A stretch of DNA of 16,513 bases from an uncultured Actinomyces sp. (GTDB lineage: Bacteria > Actinomycetota > Actinomycetes > Actinomycetales > Actinomycetaceae). Location: the NCBI GenBank assembly GCA_937926195.1, contig CALEXZ010000055.1, positions 1 through 16,513 on the forward strand. The letters run 5' to 3'. The first letter of the stretch is position 1. Each line of letters starts with the position of its first letter. The notes beneath the pieces are model-generated. The model ran no database searches. It was not told where the DNA came from and was given only the letters and a program-made list of their open reading frames with translations. Of the stretch, positions 6,036-13,522 are shown one piece after another. The position numbers and the translations under genes were made by a program.

Positions 6036-7391
6036 GTGACCGCCCCGCTTGTTCTCGACGCCCCCACGGCCGCCCACGCGCCCCGCGTCAAGCGCTCCGT
6101 CCTCAGAGTCGTCATCGCGCTCGTCGTCGGCTGCCTCACCCTCGCCGGTGTCATCGGTGTCGGCTGGTACGTCTCCTCGGACGAGCACGCTGCCGCGAGC
6201 GCGAGCAACACCCTGCCCTACGCCGTCCCCTCCCAGGCCTGGACCGACGGTGCCCAGCAGGTCTGGGAGCTGGGCGTCGCCGCCGACGCCGAGGTCCTCA
6301 CCGTCGGCAACCACCTCATCACCATTGAGCGAGAAGGAAAGGACGACCGCTCTGCCGTCCTCGTGGGCTACGAGGTGAGTGAGTCCGGTGCCACCCAGGT
6401 GTGGACCGCCATCGCCGACCTCACGGAGGGCAACGACGGTGGTGTCCCCTTCCAGATCTGGGACGGCTCCACCCTCGTGCACGGCACGACCCTCATCAAC
6501 CTGGCGACCGGCGAGATCTCAACCGCACCCTGGTCCGTGACGGAGCTGCCCCTCGTCCTCGACGACCGCGTCATCTCCTGCGCCTCCAACCACCCCTGCC
6601 GAGCCTGGGCCCCGGGCGTGGACACCCCCGTGTGGAGCATGCTGGACGCCAACCTCTTCGGTCTGTCGGAGGACGACATCGGACGGGTGCCTGTGCTGCA
6701 CCGTTCCGGCCAGCGCTACGCCGTCGTGGGAAGCTTGGCGGCAGTCAATATCGACACCGGCGCGCCCGTGCTGTTCGACATGCCGATGCTGGCGTCCTGG
6801 GTTCTGCTGTCGACCGCGGAGGGGTGGGTGATCGTCGCCCGGGACTCCGACGGTGACGGCCAGACCGTGTACGAGTTCGACCTCGGTGGTGGGGCCCCCG
6901 TGAACTCCTACGCCGTCACCAGCCCTCTGCCGGAAGGTCAGGTCGCCCTCATGAGCTCCGATCCCCTCACCCGGGAGGATCTGCGCTCCCTGCTCGACGG
7001 AGACCACAGCAGCGCCCTCGGCTGGGCGACCCGAGAGAACCCGACGGGCCACTGCTTCGTTGCCGTGCAACGCGGCGACGGCCCCTCCATCGAGCTGCCG
7101 ACCGCCCCCGTGCAACAGGGCAATGTCATCGCCGCGAACTCCTCCTGCAGGGATGACGCCGTCGTGTCGCCCGAGCACGACCTCGTGGTTGTGCGCGAGG
7201 AGTCCCGGCTGACCGCGAACGCCTTCTCCTTCCTCTATGACGGTGCCACCGGCACAAGGATCGAGTTCGCGGGGACTGACCCGATGGGCGGCAACACGTT
7301 CTCCCTGGTCACCGAGGACCTCGTCGTCGGCTACGACGCCGGCTCCGGTACCGTCCGCGGCTACGCACCCGGCGGTGCCTCCCGTGGGTAG
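6036..7391 (+). CDS. Membrane-anchored extracytoplasmic protein, probable beta-propeller (paralog A)
   Basis: This 451-aa protein has a short basic cytoplasmic tail (1-20, ending RVKR) and one membrane segment at about 22-46 (VVIALVVGCLTLAGVIGVGW). The rest would lie outside the membrane. No lipobox is evident. The outer part is rich in short beta-strand stretches with repeating W, D and G turns (VWTAIADL, FQIWDGSTLVHG, INLATGEI, VNIDTGAPV, VYEFDLGGG), as in PQQ/WD-like propellers, but no named repeat is certain. Two Cys pairs, C182/C188 and C340/C371, are kept in the neighbouring paralog and probably form disulfides. I do not recognise a function. The tandem paralog begins 70 bases downstream. 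Start chosen from the leaderless GTG at 6036. Confidence 0.85.
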   Translation: MTAPLVLDAPTAAHAPRVKRSVLRVVIALVVGCLTLAGVIGVGWYVSSDEHAAASASNTLPYAVPSQAWTDGAQQVWELGVAADAEVLTVGNHLITIEREGKDDRSAVLVGYEVSESGATQVWTAIADLTEGNDGGVPFQIWDGSTLVHGTTLINLATGEISTAPWSVTELPLVLDDRVISCASNHPCRAWAPGVDTPVWSMLDANLFGLSEDDIGRVPVLHRSGQRYAVVGSLAAVNIDTGAPVLFDMPMLASWVLLSTAEGWVIVARDSDGDGQTVYEFDLGGGAPVNSYAVTSPLPEGQVALMSSDPLTREDLRSLLDGDHSSALGWATRENPTGHCFVAVQRGDGPSIELPTAPVQQGNVIAANSSCRDDAVVSPEHDLVVVREESRLTANAFSFLYDGATGTRIEFAGTDPMGGNTFSLVTEDLVVGYDAGSGTVRGYAPGGASRG

Positions 7392-7426
7392 TGGTAGCCA
7401 GAATCCGGTCCGTGACCGTCCAGGGG

Positions 7427-7455
7427 CTGACCGACGGCTCCGGCCCCTTTAGCAT
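7427..7455 (+). promoter_or_regulatory. Promoter of the 7462 gene
   Basis: CTGACC (7427-7432) and TAGCAT (7450-7455) are 17 bases apart, the best -35/-10 pair among the leaderless promoters in this window. The ATG follows 6 bases after the -10. Confidence 0.65.
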
Positions 7456-7461
7456 CACACC

Positions 7462-8802
7462 ATGTCCTCGTCACCCTCCGCCTCACCCCCGCGCCAGTCC
7501 GAGAAACCCGGGGGGCTGGTGATACTCGTCGCTGTCGTGGCAAGTGCGCTCACGCTCGCGGGTGTCGTCGCCCTCGGATGGATGACCTCATCCGATCAGC
7601 GCACCGCGATGAGCGCAACCACGTGGCGCCCGTTCGTGGTCGCAGACGACAGCTGGTCCGACGGCGCACACCAGGTGTGGTCCACCCAGCTCCCCGCGAA
7701 CGCTGAGATCGTCGTCGCCAAGGACTACGTTGTGGCCGTCGAGCGTCCGAGCGGCGCGAACACGGACGCCACGCTCACGGGATACAGCGTCAGCGACGCG
7801 GGAGCCAGCCAGCTGTGGACCGCGACGATGGACCTGAAGACAGGCACGCCGGGCAGTCCCGCCTTCCAGGTGTGGAGCGACTCAACGCTCGTTCACGGCA
7901 GCCTGCTCGTCGACCTCGCCACCGGGGCCGTCTCCTCCGCCCCCTGGGCGGAGCAGGACCGGCCTGTCGTCATGGAGGACCGGGTCATCACCTGCTCGGG
8001 CTCCAACTCCTGCTCCGGCTGGGAGCCGGGCGGCTCAATGCCGCTGTGGACCGCCACCGTTAAGGACAGTCACAGCGCCCTCGAGCAGCTCTCCCGTCCC
8101 CAGGCCGTCCACCACCGCAACGGCGCGCGCTACGCCCTCGTGGGGGACCAGGCGGCTCTCAACATCGACACGGGCGAGGCCGTGTCCTTCGAGGTGCCGG
8201 CCCTGCAGTACTGGGCGGTCTGGTCGGCCGCTGACGGCTGGACGGTCGTCTCCTGGGACCAGACTCTGACGACCTGGCACATGTACGAGTACGGCGTCGA
8301 GGGCGGGGCACCGACCGGCGACTACGCGGGCAACCCGCTGTGGTCCGGCAACGAGACGCCGTTGTACAGCGCCAGTCAGCGCACTCGCGAGCAGTTCCGG
8401 GAGATGTGGGCCGACGGCGAGCCCAACGGCATCGTCGGTCGGGCGTACTCGGGTGGCAGCGGTTCCGACTGCTTCGAGCGCTTCGAGGCTATCGACGGCC
8501 CGTCCGTCGAGATTCCTACGATCACGACCGGCGGCTCGACCGACGTCATCTCCCAGACGTCCTCCTCCTGCGCGACGCGGGTCGGAATGGACTCCGACAA
8601 CCGGACCGCGACCGTGCACCTGAAGACGCGAACCACCGAGAACGTCTTCGTCTTCATGTACAACTCGGCCACGGGTGAGGCCATCTCCTTCGAGGGCACG
8701 GACGCCATGTCCGGCGACCAGCTTGCGCTCGTCAACGAGCGTCTCGTCGTCGGCTACGACGTCGACACCGGCAGCCTCTACGGCTACACCCCGGCCGGCT
8801 GA
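7462..8802 (+). CDS. Membrane-anchored extracytoplasmic protein, probable beta-propeller (paralog B)
   Basis: This 446-aa paralog of the preceding gene is collinear over its full length. It has a Ser/Pro-rich cytoplasmic start, one membrane segment at about 19-41 (LVILVAVVASALTLAGVVAL), then an outer domain. Shared blocks include LTLAGV, DGA-QVW, DSTLVHG (GSTLVHG in A), DLATG (NLATG in A), NIDTG, F-GTD-M and the closing LVVGYD. Cys pairs C178/C184 and C337/C370 match paralog A in position and spacing, pointing to two conserved disulfides. An acidic, Asn/Ser/Thr-rich composition suits a secreted fold. The function is unknown. Each copy has its own promoter, so they need not be expressed together. 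Confidence 0.85.
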   Translation: MSSSPSASPPRQSEKPGGLVILVAVVASALTLAGVVALGWMTSSDQRTAMSATTWRPFVVADDSWSDGAHQVWSTQLPANAEIVVAKDYVVAVERPSGANTDATLTGYSVSDAGASQLWTATMDLKTGTPGSPAFQVWSDSTLVHGSLLVDLATGAVSSAPWAEQDRPVVMEDRVITCSGSNSCSGWEPGGSMPLWTATVKDSHSALEQLSRPQAVHHRNGARYALVGDQAALNIDTGEAVSFEVPALQYWAVWSAADGWTVVSWDQTLTTWHMYEYGVEGGAPTGDYAGNPLWSGNETPLYSASQRTREQFREMWADGEPNGIVGRAYSGGSGSDCFERFEAIDGPSVEIPTITTGGSTDVISQTSSSCATRVGMDSDNRTATVHLKTRTTENVFVFMYNSATGEAISFEGTDAMSGDQLALVNERLVVGYDVDTGSLYGYTPAG

Positions 8803-8808
8803 GCCGAC

Positions 8809-8856
8809 GCACGTGACGGTCCCCCGCCTCAGCAGAGGCGGGGGACCGTCACGTGC
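8809..8856. terminator. Perfect 22-bp stem between convergent genes
   Basis: Left arm 8809-8830 and right arm 8835-8856 are exact reverse complements over 22 bases with an AGCA loop. The stem lies 6 bases after the paralog B stop and 27 bases past the metQ stop on the other strand, so it is placed to end both transcripts. No T-run flanks it on either side. Confidence 0.8.
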
Positions 8857-8883
8857 AGCCAGGAGCGGGACCTGGCACCAGTC

Positions 8884-9753
8884 TCAGAAGGCGGCGACGA
8901 CGGAACCGTCCGTCCAGCGCTCAGCGATCCAGGCGCCGAACTCGGAGGAGTTCATGAGTCCGGCGAGCTTCTTCAGAGCCTCGTTGTCCTTGTCAGCGGT
9001 GCGCACGACGAGCTGGTTGACGTAGGGCGACCCCTGGGCCTCCTCGAGCTTGAGGGCGTCCTTGGAGGGGGTCAGGCCCGCGTCGATGGCGTAGTTGCCG
9101 TTGAGGACGACGGCGCCGACATTCGCGTCGGACATCGTCGTGGCGACCTGCTCACCGGAGACCGTGACGATCTTGAGGTTCTTGGGGTTGTCCTTGATGT
9201 CCAGGTCGGAGGGCATCTCCACGCCCGGGTCGAGCTTAATGAGACCGGCAGCCTCGAGGAGCTTGAGCCCGCGGGCCGTGTTGGCCGGGTCGTTGTTGAG
9301 CGTGATCGAGGAGCCCTCGGCGATCTGGTCGATGCTCGTGGCGCTGGCGGAGTAGATGCCCATGGGCTCGATGTGCACGTCCGCGACCGACACGAAGTCG
9401 TAGCCCTTCTCCTCGATCTGCTGGGCCAGGAAGTTGGGCGTCTGGTAGAAGTTCGCGGCCAGGGAGCCGTCCGCGAGGGAGGAGTTGGGGGTCTGGTAGT
9501 CGGTGATCTCGACGATGTCGAGGTTGAGTCCGGCGTCCGCAGCCAGGTTGTCCTGGATCCACTGGAGCATCTCGACGTGGGGGTTCGGGGTGGCGCCGAT
9601 GGTGATGGTGGTGATCGAGCCGTCGACGGCGACGCCGTCGACCTCGGTGGAGGCCTGGTCGGAGTCCGAGGAGCCGCAGGCGCTCAGGCCGAGCGCGACG
9701 GCGGAGGCGACTCCGGCGGTGATGACGGAACGACGGGTGAGGGTGGAGGCCAT
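8884..9753 (-). CDS. metQ: Methionine ABC transporter substrate-binding lipoprotein
   Basis: This 289-aa NlpA/MetQ-family lipoprotein captures methionine outside the membrane and hands it to MetNI. The signal peptide ends in a lipobox LSAC with lipidated Cys26. The preceding TRRSVITAG contains twin arginines, so Tat export is possible but weakly supported. The mature domain shows family features: ITIGATPNPHVEML, ITDYQTPNSSLADGSLAANFYQTPNFL, and the conserved 'NDP-N--R-L-LL---GLI-L' segment (NNDPANTARGLKLLEAAGLIKL). AAGGA lies 9 bases before the ATG, so unlike many genes here it has a ribosome site. It is the last gene of the metNIQ operon, 54 bases after metI, and ends just before the 8809-8856 stem. 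Confidence 0.94.
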   Translation of the reverse strand: MASTLTRRSVITAGVASAVALGLSACGSSDSDQASTEVDGVAVDGSITTITIGATPNPHVEMLQWIQDNLAADAGLNLDIVEITDYQTPNSSLADGSLAANFYQTPNFLAQQIEEKGYDFVSVADVHIEPMGIYSASATSIDQIAEGSSITLNNDPANTARGLKLLEAAGLIKLDPGVEMPSDLDIKDNPKNLKIVTVSGEQVATTMSDANVGAVVLNGNYAIDAGLTPSKDALKLEEAQGSPYVNQLVVRTADKDNEALKKLAGLMNSSEFGAWIAERWTDGSVVAAF

Positions 9754-9807
9754 GACGGTGTCCTTACTCTTCCTGTGTGGGGGCTTGGGAGGGGGCCGTG
9801 CCGGGAG

Positions 9808-10551
9808 CTAACGGCGGCGGTGGTCGACGATGCGGGCGAGGAGGTCGCCCGCAACCTGGATGACGGCGACGATGACGGCGATGATGACGACGGTGATGAT
9901 GATGACGTCCGTCCAGTTACGGTTGTGCCCGTACTGGATGGCCAGGTCGCCCAGGCCACCGCCGCCGACGGTGCCCGCCATCGCCGAGTAGCCGAGAAGG
10001 GTGATGAAGGTGACCGTGCCGGCGCTGATGAGCCCCGGCAGGGCCTCACGCACGAGCACGCCCCAGGTGATCTGGGTGGGGGTCGCACCCATCATCAGGG
10101 CCGCCTCGACCTTGCCCTCGCCGACCTCCGCGATCGCGTTCTCGACCAGGCGCGCGTAGAAGGGGATCGCACCGACGGTCAGCGGGACGCAGGCCGCCTG
10201 CCAGCCGATGGAGGTCCCCACGACGAGCCGGGTGAAGGCGATGATGGCCACGAGCAGGATGATGAAGGGCATCGAGCGGCCGAAGTTGACGACCTGCGAG
10301 AGGGCCTCGTAGAGGAACCGGTTGCGGTGCTGGCCGCGGCTGCCGGTGGTGACCAGCGCGAGACCCAGAAGCAGGCCGAAGACGATGGCGAGCGCCCCGG
10401 ACACGAAGGTCATGCCGAGGGTCTCCAGGATCGCGGTGACGAGCTTCTGCTGGATGACCTTGCGGTCGAACCAGGTGCCGTCACCGGACGCGGCCGCCAG
10501 CAGCGGCAGGACCGGGTGCGCCAACAGGGTGGGGGCGGTCAAGGGGATCAT
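9808..10551 (-). CDS. metI: Methionine ABC transporter permease
   Basis: This 247-aa inner-membrane permease has about five membrane segments, for example FVSGALAIVFGLLLGLALV (49-67), PFIILLVAIIAFTRLV (95-110) and the last at about 216-234 (VIIITVVIIAVIVAVIQ). The EAA loop that docks on the ATPase is VEAALMMGATPTQITWGVL (148-166), with the conserved Glu149 and Gly155. It begins at an ATG overlapping the metN stop (ATGA at 10551-10548), so the two are translationally coupled. The N-terminal 30 residues before the first segment are somewhat longer than in most MetI proteins. The stop is TAG. Confidence 0.94.
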   Translation of the reverse strand: MIPLTAPTLLAHPVLPLLAAASGDGTWFDRKVIQQKLVTAILETLGMTFVSGALAIVFGLLLGLALVTTGSRGQHRNRFLYEALSQVVNFGRSMPFIILLVAIIAFTRLVVGTSIGWQAACVPLTVGAIPFYARLVENAIAEVGEGKVEAALMMGATPTQITWGVLVREALPGLISAGTVTFITLLGYSAMAGTVGGGGLGDLAIQYGHNRNWTDVIIITVVIIAVIVAVIQVAGDLLARIVDHRRR

Positions 10552-11588
10552 GCGCGGACCTCCGCGTGGACGCCGGCGGCGCGCAGGACGGCGATGGCCG
10601 TCTCGGTGCGCTCAGCCGGGAGGGTGAGGGCGAGGCGACCCACCTGCGCCTCGCCGAGGGTCTCGAAGACGCCTCCGGCGACGTCGGCCCCCTGCTCGGC
10701 CACGAGGGCGAGGACCTGGGCGGCCGCAGGCTGGCCGGGGTGCGCGGTCAGGGCGACGTCGACGACGGTCTCGCCCGCGTGGACGACGCCGTCGGGCACG
10801 GCCGGCGGGGGCACGAGCTCGCGGGACAGACGGGAGGTGACGTCGGCGACGACCTCCTCGATGGGGCCCGACTCGACGATGCGCCCGGCCTCCAGGAGGC
10901 TGACGGAGTCGCACACGGAGCGCACGACGCTCATCTCGTGGGTGATGATGATGACAGTGACTCCCAGCCGGTCGCGCACGTCCCGGATGAGCGTGAGGAT
11001 CGAGCGGGTGGTCTCCGGGTCGAGGGCGCTCGTGGGCTCGTCGCACAGCAGCACGGCCGGCTGGTCCGCGAGCGCGCGGGCGATGCCGACGCGCTGCTGC
11101 TGGCCGCCGGAGAGCTGGGCCGGGTAGGAGGAGCCGCGCTCCTTGAGGTCGACGAGCTCGAGCATGCGGGCGACCGTCTCGTGACGCTCACCCTTGGGCA
11201 CACCCGCCAGGTACAGCGGGTAGGCAATGTTCTGGGCGGTGGTGCGCTGCTCCAGGAGGTTGGCGTGCTGGAAGACCATGCCGATCTGACGGCGGGCCTC
11301 ACGCAGCTCACGGGAGGACAGGTGCGAGATGTCCCGGCCGGCGACGAGCACCTGGCCGCTGGTGACCGGCTCCAGGCCGGTGAGGCAGCGGATGAGCGTG
11401 GACTTGCCGGCCCCGGAGGTGCCGACGACGCCGTGGATCGAGCCCGGTGCGACGTCGAGGCTCAGGCCGTCCAGGGCGCGCACCTTGGTGCCGTCGCGCA
11501 GCGTGTAGACCTTGTGGACGTCACGCAGCGAGATCATCGGCTCCTGCTCGGCCGAGCCGGGGAGTGTGGGTACGGACAGGTCGCTCAC
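10548..11588 (-). CDS. metN: Methionine ABC transporter ATP-binding protein
   Basis: This 346-aa cytoplasmic ATPase powers methionine import. Its motifs are Walker A GTSGAGKST (56-64), the Q-loop around MVFQHANLL, signature LSGGQQQRVGIARAL (159-173), Walker B VLLCDEPTSALD (179-190) with catalytic Glu184, and the H-loop His217 in THEMS. The C-terminal part (about 265-346) corresponds to the NIL domain that binds methionine and inhibits transport when it is plentiful; GVVHAGETVVDVALT begins it. The start is GTG 11588, with GGAGG at 11598-11594 five bases before it. It is first in the metNIQ operon and sits directly below a SAM-I riboswitch. The 18 residues before MISLRDVHKV are a short extension. 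Confidence 0.96.
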   Translation of the reverse strand: MSDLSVPTLPGSAEQEPMISLRDVHKVYTLRDGTKVRALDGLSLDVAPGSIHGVVGTSGAGKSTLIRCLTGLEPVTSGQVLVAGRDISHLSSRELREARRQIGMVFQHANLLEQRTTAQNIAYPLYLAGVPKGERHETVARMLELVDLKERGSSYPAQLSGGQQQRVGIARALADQPAVLLCDEPTSALDPETTRSILTLIRDVRDRLGVTVIIITHEMSVVRSVCDSVSLLEAGRIVESGPIEEVVADVTSRLSRELVPPPAVPDGVVHAGETVVDVALTAHPGQPAAAQVLALVAEQGADVAGGVFETLGEAQVGRLALTLPAERTETAIAVLRAAGVHAEVRA

Positions 11589-11593
11589 TCATT

Positions 11594-11598
11594 CCTCC
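11594..11598 (-). promoter_or_regulatory. metN ribosome binding site inside riboswitch P1
   Basis: GGAGG on the minus strand lies 5 bases before GTG 11588. Its first two bases belong to the 3' strand of the SAM-I P1 helix. It decides the metN start and marks the likely control point. Confidence 0.75.
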
Positions 11599-11682
11599 AT
11601 CGGTCCTGGCGGAAGCACCCGCACCGCGAAGCGGGGGTTGCTGCAACGTCGTCGAGCCAGGTCTCTCGGTTGCTCTGGATGG
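11597..11682 (-). promoter_or_regulatory. SAM-I (S-box) riboswitch of metNIQ, apparently lacking P4
   Basis: Read on the minus strand, the leader aligns block by block with the SAM-I aptamer. P1 is CCATC (11682-11678) with GATGG (11601-11597). P2 is GCAAC/GTTGC with a GAGA / GACGA kink-turn-like bulge and loop ACCTGG. The invariant CAGCAACC, a P3 hairpin (CCCGC/GCGGG) and GGTGCTTCC follow. The loop's CCTGG can pair with CCAGG in J3/4 as the expected pseudoknot. Only ACC separates that strand from P1, so no P4 helix is seen. The last P1 bases are the first GG of the metN Shine-Dalgarno. SAM binding should therefore stabilise P1 and hide the ribosome site, a translational switch (inference). 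Confidence 0.88.
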
Positions 11683-11690
11683 TCCAGCAC

Positions 11691-11720
11691 ACGATAGGTG
11701 CATACCCCCCGATCGTTCAA
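11691..11720 (-). promoter_or_regulatory. Promoter of metNIQ
   Basis: On the minus strand TTGAAC (11720-11715) and TATCGT (11696-11691) are 18 bases apart. A start about 7 bases downstream falls near 11684, directly before the 5' strand of riboswitch P1, so aptamer and transcript begin together. Confidence 0.75.
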
Positions 11721-11766
11721 GGACACGGCGAGGGATGAAGGTCACTCACGACCGGGTGGCAGGTGC

Positions 11767-11772
11767 CAGGAT
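11767..11772 (+). promoter_or_regulatory. -10-like hexamer of the 11779 gene, leaderless spacing
   Basis: CAGGAT is followed by 6 bases and ATG at 11779. Its first base departs from TANNNT, but the spacing equals that of the other leaderless genes. It supports 11779 over an upstream in-frame ATG at 11698, which falls inside the metNIQ promoter region. Confidence 0.45.
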
Positions 11773-11778
11773 GCGGCC

Positions 11779-12864
11779 ATGAGTGCCTCCGCCGAGCCCC
11801 GCCTTGAGCCCGACCTCCTGGGTGAGCCGTGGGTCGCCCGCCGCATCCCGGTCAGCGTGAGCGAGGACGCCCCCGGTGCCGACCACGCCGTGCTCGTCCA
11901 CCAGCGCGGGGCCGTGCCCCCGCCCGGAGGGGCGCCGCGCCACGCGCGCGCCCTGCTGCACCTGCACGGGCGCAGTGACTACTTCTTCCAGACGTGGTTG
12001 GCGGACGCGCTCGCCGGGGTCGGCTACGAGCTCTACGCCCTGGACCTGCGCGCCTGCGGGCGCGCCGGGATCGGCTACCGCTCCCCCCACGACACGCGCG
12101 ACATGCGCGTGTACGACGAGGAGATCACCGAGGCGCTGCGGATCATCCGCCAGGAGCACGGACACTCGACGGTGGTGCTCAACGGCCACTCCACGGGCGG
12201 CCTGCAGGGGCTGCTGTGGGTGGCCGACCACCCGGGGGCCGTGGAGGCGGTGACGCTCAACTCCCCGTGGCTGGACCTGCAGGCGGGGGGCCTCATGCGC
12301 TCCTACGGCTCCGCCTTCGTCGACCTGCTCTCACGCCACGACCCCGACCGCATCATCATCGACGAGCCCCTGGCCGCCGGGGTGCCCGGGTGGGCGGGAG
12401 AGGACGAGCAGGTCGCCGACTGGAGCGTGGGGGCGACGGTCGGGGACGCGAGCGACGACCTGTACGCGCGCACCCTGCACCGGCGGTGGGGAGGGGAGTG
12501 GGACTGGGACCTGTCGCTCAAGCCCTCGCCGTCCTTCCCCGTGAGGGCGGGCTTCATGGCCGCGGTGCGGCGCGCGCACCGCGACGTCCACCACGGGCTG
12601 GGCATCGAGGCCCCGGTGCTCCTGTGCTGCTCCACCGAGTCGGCCGCCGGGGTCGACAGGAGCCAGCTCACCGCCCAGGACGCGCTGCGTCAGGACCTCG
12701 TGCTCGACGTCGGCCAGATGGTAGCGCGCGCACCCTTCCTGGGCGATGACGTCACGGTGCGTCAGGTGCCCGGAGGCGTGCACGACCTGGCGCTGTCGCC
12801 GCGGCCGGCCCGCGACGAGTACCTGTCGGCGCTCACCGGCTGGCTGACGGCGCGGCTGGGCTGA
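11779..12864 (+). CDS. Alpha/beta hydrolase, monoacylglycerol lipase / S33-like
   Basis: This 361-aa alpha/beta hydrolase has no signal peptide and is probably cytoplasmic. The oxyanion segment LLHLHGRSDYFFQTW (59-73) and YALDLRACGRAG (86-97) match the lysophospholipase / monoacylglycerol lipase layout. The nucleophile elbow is NGHSTGG with Ser138, and the catalytic His is likely H335 in PGGVHDLALS. The acid residue is probably an Asp around 301-310 (AQDALRQDLVLDVG). A large insert at about 185-275 forms the cap. The substrate is unknown; lipid esters are the family's usual range. It is divergent from metNIQ. Its last 32 bases overlap the end of the convergent phosphatase gene. Confidence 0.85.
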   Translation: MSASAEPRLEPDLLGEPWVARRIPVSVSEDAPGADHAVLVHQRGAVPPPGGAPRHARALLHLHGRSDYFFQTWLADALAGVGYELYALDLRACGRAGIGYRSPHDTRDMRVYDEEITEALRIIRQEHGHSTVVLNGHSTGGLQGLLWVADHPGAVEAVTLNSPWLDLQAGGLMRSYGSAFVDLLSRHDPDRIIIDEPLAAGVPGWAGEDEQVADWSVGATVGDASDDLYARTLHRRWGGEWDWDLSLKPSPSFPVRAGFMAAVRRAHRDVHHGLGIEAPVLLCCSTESAAGVDRSQLTAQDALRQDLVLDVGQMVARAPFLGDDVTVRQVPGGVHDLALSPRPARDEYLSALTGWLTARLG

Positions 12865-13447
12865 GCCGACCGGGCAGGGCCTCGACGAGCGCGTCGCAGA
12901 CCCTCTCGACGACCTCCAGGGTGTCGACGAAGTCCGTCATGGTCCCGTACCAGGGGTCCGGCACGTCCAGCTCGCGCCCGTCGGCCCCCGCGGGGGCGGC
13001 CGGGTCGAAGGCGCGGAACATGCGCACGCGCTCCACCGGGGTGCCGGCCCGCTTGGCGCGACGCACGAGCTCGCGCCGGTGGGCGCTGGTCATGGCGAGG
13101 AGGAGGTCGTGCCCGGCCAGCTCGGCGTCGGTGACCCGGTGCGCCCGGTGCCCGGTGATGACCGCGTCGGCCGCACGGGAGGCGGGATCGTCCCCCGTGC
13201 CGTAGCCGCGCTCGCGCAGCAGGCGGCGGGCCCGCGGGTCGATGGGGTTGCCGTGCTCCTCGTCGCTGACCCCTGAGGAGGTGACGACGACGTCGGACCC
13301 CAGCCGGGCGGCGACGAGCCGGTCGGTGAGGACCACCTGTGCCATGGCGGAGCGGCAGATGTTGCCGGTGCACACCATGGCGATGCGGTAGGGCCCGGTC
13401 GGACCGAGCGGGGCGGGCAGGTCGGGGCAGGACGGTACGGTGCTCAC
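12833..13447 (-). CDS. Low-molecular-weight protein tyrosine phosphatase
   Basis: This 204-aa cytoplasmic phosphatase is of the arsenate-reductase/LMW-PTP fold. The phosphate loop is MVCTGNICRSAMAQ, with nucleophile Cys26 and Arg32 (C-x5-R-S). The general-acid loop is DVPDPWYGTM with Asp164. TSSGVSDEEHGNPID and the central DLLLAMTSAHRREL fit the family. It is longer than the roughly 160-aa core because of an N-terminal Pro-rich stretch (1-20) and a C-terminal tail. The start is GTG 13447, with GACAAT at the leaderless spacing on the minus strand. In related bacteria such enzymes act with tyrosine kinases in capsule control or as secreted effectors. Nothing here shows which applies, since no kinase or capsule gene is near. 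Confidence 0.93.
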   Translation of the reverse strand: MSTVPSCPDLPAPLGPTGPYRIAMVCTGNICRSAMAQVVLTDRLVAARLGSDVVVTSSGVSDEEHGNPIDPRARRLLRERGYGTGDDPASRAADAVITGHRAHRVTDAELAGHDLLLAMTSAHRRELVRRAKRAGTPVERVRMFRAFDPAAPAGADGRELDVPDPWYGTMTDFVDTLEVVERVCDALVEALPGRLSPAAPSASR

Positions 13448-13522
13448 ACCCCGATTGTCTCCGACGGCGCCGGTCCGGGCGCCGCGCCCCGTGACCGGTG
13501 CCTGCGCCGCTACGATCCGCCC
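13448..13522. promoter_or_regulatory. Divergent leaderless promoters of the phosphatase and DUF885 genes
   Basis: This 75-base gap serves both genes. On the plus strand TACGAT (13511-13516) precedes ATG 13523 by 6 bases. On the minus strand GACAAT (13459-13454) precedes GTG 13447 by 6 bases. Neither gene has a Shine-Dalgarno. No inverted repeat suggesting shared control was seen. Confidence 0.55.

Noticed and set aside
9880..9915. A GATGAC/GATGATG-rich stretch resembling a simple repeat
   Set aside because: It is the reverse complement of the Val/Ile-rich last membrane segment of MetI and is explained by coding.
9373..11738. Very long plus-strand open frames, rich in Asp/Gly, opposite the met operon
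   Set aside because: They are antisense to metQ, metI and metN, whose motifs are unmistakable. The Asp/Gly-rich composition comes from reverse-reading hydrophobic and GC-rich codons.
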